Shown here: in pieces, positions 23,110 through 28,093 of the stretch
How positions within the stretch are numbered: position 1 is the first letter of the stretch
Layout of the letters: each line of letters opens with the position of its first letter
Assembly (NCBI GenBank): GCA_004151065.3
Contig: NWUY0300012857.1
Span: 21,024 to 49,116, forward strand
DNA from: Larix sibirica
Lineage: Eukaryota > Streptophyta > Pinopsida > Pinales > Pinaceae
Direction of reading: 5' to 3'
Length of the DNA stretch: 28,093 bases
Made by a program: the position numbers and the translations under genes
The notes under the pieces: model-generated
What the model was told of the DNA's origin: nothing
What the model saw: only the letters and a program-made list of their open reading frames with translations
The model's database searches: none

Positions 23110-23146
23110 AAGAGGGTGAGACATAGTAACTGGCACTCACCCTCTT
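23110..23146. repeat. Perfect 11-bp inverted repeat
   Basis: aagagggtgag (23110-23120) and ctcaccctctt (23136-23146) are exact reverse complements around a 15-base loop. The stem is unusually GC-rich for this region. No flanking element ends are visible. Confidence 0.8.
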
Positions 23147-24770
23147 ATGTGGAAGACAAAAATATTACTTGGGGAAGGGGAAACATTCATCAAACAGCTT
23201 GTCGTCAAGTATATCAATAGATGTGCAAGGAAATAATAGTTTCCAAGTTCTCCCATTTTACAGTTGCAAAATATTCATGAAAAGGGATTCATCGGCCATT
23301 GATAGTCTGAGTAATGTAGTTTTAAAAGCAATGAGAGTAACAACAATCTTTTTAAATGTATTAACTCGGGCTGCAAGCATACTTGATTTTCTTTAAAGGA
23401 AGATGAAACTTGCAGCCTACATTTCGATACCATGACTTAAACAAAATGCCAACACATAACCAACTAGTTCAAACTATTGAAGATTACTTTGTATCTTCCT
23501 CCATTACAACCTAAATGCTTCACATTGAAACGGCATCCACTTTCCTTCTGAAGATATTTACATAGCCAGGCATATTATATATATATTATTGTTGGCTCGC
23601 TCTATGTCGAGGGTGTTCCTGGACTGTTCATATTTATTTTATTTAGAATAAAAAAATGATCATGTTATGTTCTTCTCGTGCTCAGCAGTGGAATGTAACT
23701 GTGTTTTCTCATGATCTCATGACAATCCGATTCTATTATTACCAAATTTCAGCTAACCATTGCTCATCCATTGTTACATCCGAGAATGCATTCATTGTGA
23801 TGTGAATGGACATCTACTATAATTCTCCACACAAGCCAAATCATTTGTACCTTATTGCAGTAGTCGATGTAACTTTTTTACCGGCGATCTTTCTATCTTT
23901 CAAGTTGCCTCCCTATGCATAGTGTTTTCTGTTCTGGACTATATTATCAACACAATCTTGGATACTGCCATCACCATCATGTGTGTTTTATTGTGTATGA
24001 TCATTGCTTTCCTTCCCATCTATGTGGTAACCCCTTCATGGTTTGGTGTATGAGTGAGGGAGCGCCCTCTTCATGTATCTCCCCTTTGCATAGACTACAT
24101 TTCTCCTCTGACTAGGGTTTGTTGGTAGACGTTGATTCCATCTTTTACAATGTTCGGGATGATGGGTGGTGCATGGGTTGTTATGTGTGCGCTTTGTGTT
24201 AATCATTCTGCTCATTGTTTTCTTCTTCAATTCCCCAATGATACTTGGTTGTGGGTGTGAAAGAACGGTCATCTTCCGGTGCGTATTTGGTCTCTGTCTG
24301 CCTTCTACCTGGCATGGATTTTCTCTGTTACAATTATTGGTTTCCACAAGTGGTGGGAATTTTTACTCTGCATCGTATGAACTGCGCCCTCTTTCCAGCG
24401 AGTCATCATCATGGAATAGATGACATCTCTCTATGTTGATTCTCATGCATTTCTCTTCTCACGAGCTGCTTGTTGTGTTCCCTCTACGTGTTGTTTGCAG
24501 TTCTAAAAAAAATCCACTTATTACATACTCACATGGATTGGCAGTGAGTTTCTCTCTTTCATTGGCTACTCGGACTACATCTCTGGCTGTTGTAATGGGT
24601 CTATCATTCTACCATGTGTGCCCTAACTCGATGCTCCTATGTTAATTGTTGGAGTCAGCCTCCACGGTTAGACAATACATTAGGTTTTTTTATTTTAATT
24701 AAAGTCGTGGACACCAAAGATATGGAAGGTTAATAACATGAATGCACCACTTTTTTTATTAAGGAATTCA
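23147..24770. other. No gene recognised
   Basis: Overlapping short frames of 60-103 codons occur on both strands around 23900-24650. They compete with each other and show no domain. The plus strand is T-rich with many tctc and ttct words here. A short AT microsatellite lies near 23574-23588. Confidence 0.35.
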
Positions 24771-25215
24771 ACTAGGGGTTTAGCGTTAGAAAAGAGATGG
24801 GAAAGGGTAAAGCGACATTTATAAACAAAAAAGGGGGGAGAATTATGACTTTAGGCTCAGGGGATGCCAAATGGCATTTTTTTAAATAAATATGCCCTTA
24901 TATATACATATATATTTACATGGGAATTAAATGTGGGATAGGGAATTAAATGTGGGATAGAGCAAAAGGGGAAGGGATTTAAAGGATTTACAAAAGGTTT
25001 TTGGGATTTTATTAAATAAAAAGGGGTAGGAATTAAGAAAAGGAAATGGGAAAAGGCAACATGAAAAGGGGATACAAAAGGTAAAAGAGAATTTTAAAGA
25101 AAAAAGGATTAATCTAGGTTAAAGAGGGGATAGGGAAATGAAAAGGGACATTAAAAGAGGATTTTTTATAATTGAAAACGAGGCTTTAAACAATGGAGTT
25201 TTATTGAAGGACGAG
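24771..25215 (+). other. C-depleted, purine-rich tract
   Basis: The plus strand is dominated by aaaagggg-type words. By hand count 24961-25200 holds about 65 G and 10 C. An aaaaaaggggggaga run at 24828-24842 looks like a polypurine tract. A 19-bp exact tandem duplication (gggaattaaatgtgggata) lies at 24922-24959. Such skew is common in leaders or LTR-adjacent parts of plant retroelements and fits a plus-strand element whose coding part would follow at 25.3 kb. Confidence 0.6.
24922..24959. repeat. 19-bp exact tandem duplication
   Basis: gggaattaaatgtgggata occurs at 24922-24940 and again at 24941-24959 with no mismatch. Confidence 0.9.
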
Positions 25216-25299
25216 GGGTTTTTATTTAAATGGATGTCATTGGAATTTTCGCGCCAAGGGGTACCATGGGGGGATTTTTCAACTTTCTAATCCTAGACA

Positions 25300-25617
25300 T
25301 GATGATAAGGATGGAAGATCGGCATAATCGACTATTTGATGGAGAAAACCAACTTTGACGGAATTTAGCTCGACGAAACACAAAAGACTTTGACTTGCTG
25401 AAAAGTTGACTTAGAGCCAAAAGGGTTAAACCATGACCCTTTTTTTCAAACAAAATGTGTAGACGATCAGCGTGGCAACTTGAACATGATGGTATCAAAA
25501 TCAAGGAACAACAATGCATGAGGAAAGAAGTGACATATCTCCAAAATCAACTCGACCATGACATGACAACACTAAACATGCAACTTAGGGGATTTGTCGA
25601 AGGGGTCGTATTACAAT
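25300..25617 (+). pseudogene. Possible decayed coiled-coil coding fragment
   Basis: From ATG 25300 one plus-strand frame reads MEDRHNRLFDGENQL (after MMIR), a stop, then RNLARRNTKDFDLLKS, further stops, then an open run from about 25434 to 25617. That run includes WQLEHDGIKIKEQ and EVTYLQNQLDHDMTTLNMQL. The spacing of Leu, Met and Val and the richness in E, K, Q and D look like heptad coiled coil, as found in gag-like proteins of plant elements. It follows the purine-rich tract, as a coding region would follow a leader. Three or more stops in 300 bp show it is dead if it was ever coding. A 97-codon minus-strand frame (25226-25519) overlaps and is less protein-like. Confidence 0.25.
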
Positions 25618-26487
25618 GAAATGGGTGAGACAAGATGTGGATACGACAAGTGCATTTCCCTGGACATGAGGGAGTAGATGCAATGATTTTGCGAAAAAAA
25701 ATTAATTGCTTCGCCTCTGGCATCATGCTATGACTCTTCAAAACATGTTGATGTTGAGCATCAACATCTATCCCAACATAAAAACAACGAAACACAATGA
25801 CACAAGATTAACTGGACAAGACTTACCTACAAGACAAAGACATGACCATGAAGCAGGTATATGTACTCATTTTCATCCTCAAAAATGGCAACGAGTGAAA
25901 TGAGTGACTCTAGCATTCCACAATGGGAGAAGCAAAGGGATGAAATAAGTACTGGGAAACCTAAACCAAAAGCAATAACAATTCGACATACCCCAGGTTG
26001 ATCACTAGGAACCACCCAATAGTTTATCCCTCTTCACGTCATATCCTTTCCTATATAAACAAATCGATTGTCAGCATGAGAGAGTTTAACTAAAAACAAT
26101 ATGGCAAAAGAACATATTGGTGAATTGCACTTAAAGATGTCAAATTCCATGAGAACTCATTTGGGAACAATACGAAAGTAAATAATGAAAAAGAGACTAG
26201 CTAAGCAAATGCAACTACTAAACTACGAAAAGAAAGAAAATTTTAACTGATGCGACAAAATAAAACTAATATGGATATCTAAATGAAAGCACGATGAAGT
26301 AGAATGACCTACGACTAAATGCAAAATACTCCTACTCTTGTGAAAGAAGAACACAAGATCATACAATATGTCATTTGTTGTATAAGAATACATCTAAAAT
26401 GATATGATTATTCTTTCTTGAGTCTTGAAGTTTGTCGAAGATTTTGCATTGAGTGCTTAGAATAAAGATAGATATAATCGTGAGAAC
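25618..26487. other. No gene recognised; one hairpin
   Basis: Short frames on both strands here look like shadows. A TATA-like cctatataaac occurs at about 26050-26060 without a following gene. A 9-bp inverted repeat lies at 25745-25767. Confidence 0.35.
25745..25767. repeat. 9-bp inverted repeat with 5-base loop
   Basis: atgttgatg (25745-25753) and catcaacat (25759-25767) are exact reverse complements around ttgag. It would form a compact hairpin in either strand. Confidence 0.75.
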
Positions 26488-26631
26488 CTAAAAAGAAATG
26501 TTAGTACTAAACAAATCAAATGAAAATAAATGCATATGAAGTGAGTTAGTGCAAGTGAGATTTAAAAAATTGACCATCCATGAATCCCAAATGTAATCTC
26601 TAAACACCAACCCAAGAACTCTTATGTTCAC
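26488..26631 (-). other. Candidate intron
   Basis: On the minus strand a donor AGAG|GTGAAC at 26631 is followed 144 bases later by an acceptor TTTCTTTTTAG|GT ending at 26488. A perfect TACTAAC branch-point word lies at 26506-26500, in the right position. The donor sits at the last codon of the open frame 26628-26858. Joining the exons gives only about seven further codons before a stop. It is sequence-only evidence. Confidence 0.3.
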
Positions 26632-27610
26632 CTCTTGACCATGTGGGATTGATTTGGAATAAAGCATTTAAGATCGTCGACATTGGTTGAATTGACATTG
26701 ATTAGAGCTTCATCAATCCCTTTATCATTATCGTTATCCTTGCCAAAAATATGTCCATTATCGCATTTAATTTCATCTTTAGAATCAACAATAATAAAAG
26801 ATGCATTGATAAATTCTGAACATTTGTCATAAACATGCTGCAAATTAACCTGCGACAAGGATTTGCTTTCAAGAATGAAATGATCATTTGCATCGGGGAG
26901 CTACACATATTCAAATTCCTTGTTAGGTGAACAAACATAATGAGTCAAGTTATCAAATAATTGTCATGGATCGAATGAGGACTTCCCCAAAAAACATAAG
27001 ATTCGGAATTAAGGGTAGGCTTAAAGAAAACAAGATTGTCACCCATAACTGGAAGGGATTGAGCATATTCATCGTGAATCGATGGAACAACAAGAGACTT
27101 GAGAAAATCATCAATTGCAACATCATTCGAGTTTAAAGGTTTAGGAGTGTGACTCACCTCCTTACAAGAATCGATTTCCCCTTTCAAATGATTAAGATTT
27201 TCTGAGATATCACATTGACAATCATAAGCCTTGTCTTTAATTAAGAATTCATTTTGTGGATTTGATAAACATGGAGTGTTAAGATGAGGCGGGATGACAT
27301 CGTCTTGATGAATAAGGATGTGAGGATCTTGCATCAGATAAGATGAAAATATATCATCGTCAAAAGAGAAGACCTCATAAATATCTTGTATGATCATCTT
27401 AGGATAAGTCATGGATGGGAAAGGGGAAGCGAAATCACTATTAATATTATGATATCATTCAAGCTCTCTAAGGGAATCAAAAGGACCAATGCTATCCATC
27501 AAATTCGCTAAATGGCTTTTCAAATCACTAGATACATGACTGTCAAGAAATATTGGTGTGGATTGGAATGCGATGCTAGAATGATTGGCTTGATAGATCG
27601 AAAGAGGTCT
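26628..27610 (-). pseudogene. Decayed acidic polyprotein segment downstream of a gag-like region
   Basis: Reading leftward from about 27610, the minus strand gives a continuous protein-like sequence of about 320 residues with few breaks. The first part (about 27607-26945) has one stop at 27457-27455 and includes DSIGPFDSLREL, IIQDIYEVFSFDDDIFSSYL and DDVIPPHLNTP. After a frame change near 26945 it goes on with FILESKSLSQVNLQHVYDK, GKDNDNDKGIDEALINVN and SHMVKR. It is rich in D, N, S and I and has no catalytic motif. Its position just after a gag-like zinc knuckle suggests a linker of a retroelement polyprotein, but I know of no family with this sequence. A host gene remnant remains possible. 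Confidence 0.45.
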
Positions 27611-28008
27611 CAACTTGAGAAGAGGAGAATAGCAATCTCATGATTAAAATTCTCCTTGTTGATTGAAGGACTAGGATCAAATGAAACATTTGGTTTAAAT
27701 TGAGATTGGGACCTAGTTGTAGCAGCATGGACTTCTTCGGTAAATTCCCTGGCTTTAGAAGGCTTACCCCTCTTTACTCATTCTTGGTATGAAAAATAGA
27801 ATTCACAAGTAGAAGTCTTATGGCCCTTTTTGCAAAAAAGGCACCAATGATGTGCAAAAAGCTCGGTAGATTGATTCATATCAGGTGGGTTTTGTGTTTT
27901 ATTGGGCACCACCCAAAATTCTAGAATTTGAGAGTTATAAACTAGATTTTGAAAAATTATATCAGGATTTTTTTTTGATAAATTAAAACGGTTCCTCAAC
28001 ATTTTCAC
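27610..28008 (-). pseudogene. Decayed gag C-terminus with zinc-knuckle-like motif
   Basis: The minus-strand frame from ATG 28008 (open also upstream, so the start is arbitrary) ends in HHWCLFCKKGHKTSTCEFY. This is a C-x2-C-x3-H-x4-C motif, one residue shorter than the canonical C-x2-C-x4-H-x4-C knuckle of retroviral and Ty3/gypsy gag proteins. A TGA at 27780-27778 interrupts it. The same frame then continues for 55 codons, including KPSKAREFTEEVHAATTRSQ, to a stop at 27612-27610. A TRSQ word between knuckle and protease is common in plant Ty3/gypsy polyproteins. No protease, reverse transcriptase or integrase follows, so the element is either truncated or non-autonomous. The N-terminal part lies beyond the window. 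Confidence 0.5.
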
Positions 28009-28093
28009 TCTAAAAAGGGGTTTGCACCTTGAGAGATTTGATCCCTCTCGGTGCTTGGTAGATCCCCTTTAAAATGGATCTATGCTGGTTATA

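Noticed and set aside
24036-24347. 103-codon minus-strand frame
   Set aside because: It overlaps competing plus-strand frames, has no domain or start context, and its composition looks like the complement of T/C-rich DNA.
25247-25256. ttttcgcgcc, an E2F-type site
   Set aside because: One short match is expected by chance in a window this long, and no gene follows it.
26050-26060. TATA-like cctatataaac
   Set aside because: No gene or transcript start can be placed downstream, and TATA words are common in AT-rich DNA.
1-28093. CRISPR array, tRNA, rRNA or bacterial-type genes
   Set aside because: Looked for and not seen. No regularly spaced identical short repeats with unique spacers, and no cloverleaf or rRNA sequence recognised.

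Overview
The window looks like a piece of a large, repeat-dense plant nuclear genome. It is AT-rich. Every recognisable coding trace is a decayed plant retroelement: a LINE with zf-RVT and RNase H domains, gag-like remnants of LTR elements, and a possible Ty1/copia-type LTR with a primer-binding site. No intact host gene, rRNA, tRNA, CRISPR array or bacterial-type operon was found. A gymnosperm (conifer-like) source is my guess, from the style of the repeats and the scaffold with single-N joins. It rests on no diagnostic gene.

Layout. 1-1957: AT-rich DNA with two diverged copies of one repeat (435-735 and 760-1233), a 118-bp tandem duplication inside the second copy, and an 86-bp tandem duplication (1420-1591). 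1958-9727: a 7,770-bp block. It holds a diverged satellite-like array (about 2455-4202), a possible copia-type LTR, primer-binding site and gag start (5243-5792), a 14-bp perfect inverted repeat (7017-7054) and the 3' end of a dead LINE (about 7740-8647). 9728: a single N. 9729-17498: the same block again at an offset of exactly 7,771, with only four substitutions that I could find. 17434-17565: a 66-bp tandem pair. 17992-18108: a 68-bp-offset tandem pair ending at a second N (18109).

18430-19831 (minus): a long stop-ridden but clearly protein-like reading, probably the gag-like protein of a plant retroelement. 19832-24770: mostly nothing recognisable. 24771-25215: a strongly G-over-C skewed tract, followed by a plus-strand coiled-coil-like coding scrap (about 25434-25617). 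26628-28008 (minus): a second decayed gag-like polyprotein with a zinc-knuckle-like motif and a long acidic linker, then a textbook-looking candidate intron (26488-26631). It enters from beyond the right edge.

How it fits together. There is no functional pathway here; the sequences are dead or dying repeats. The most important interpretation is structural. The 7.77-kb duplication meets at a single N and stops exactly where a 66-bp tandem repeat begins, so it is more likely an unmerged overlap between two contigs than a real duplication. If so, the true locus is about 7.8 kb shorter, and each feature in 9729-17498 repeats one in 1958-9727. The most novel biological items are the satellite-like array with a four-subunit higher-order period of 740-750 bp and the two gag-like pseudogenes.
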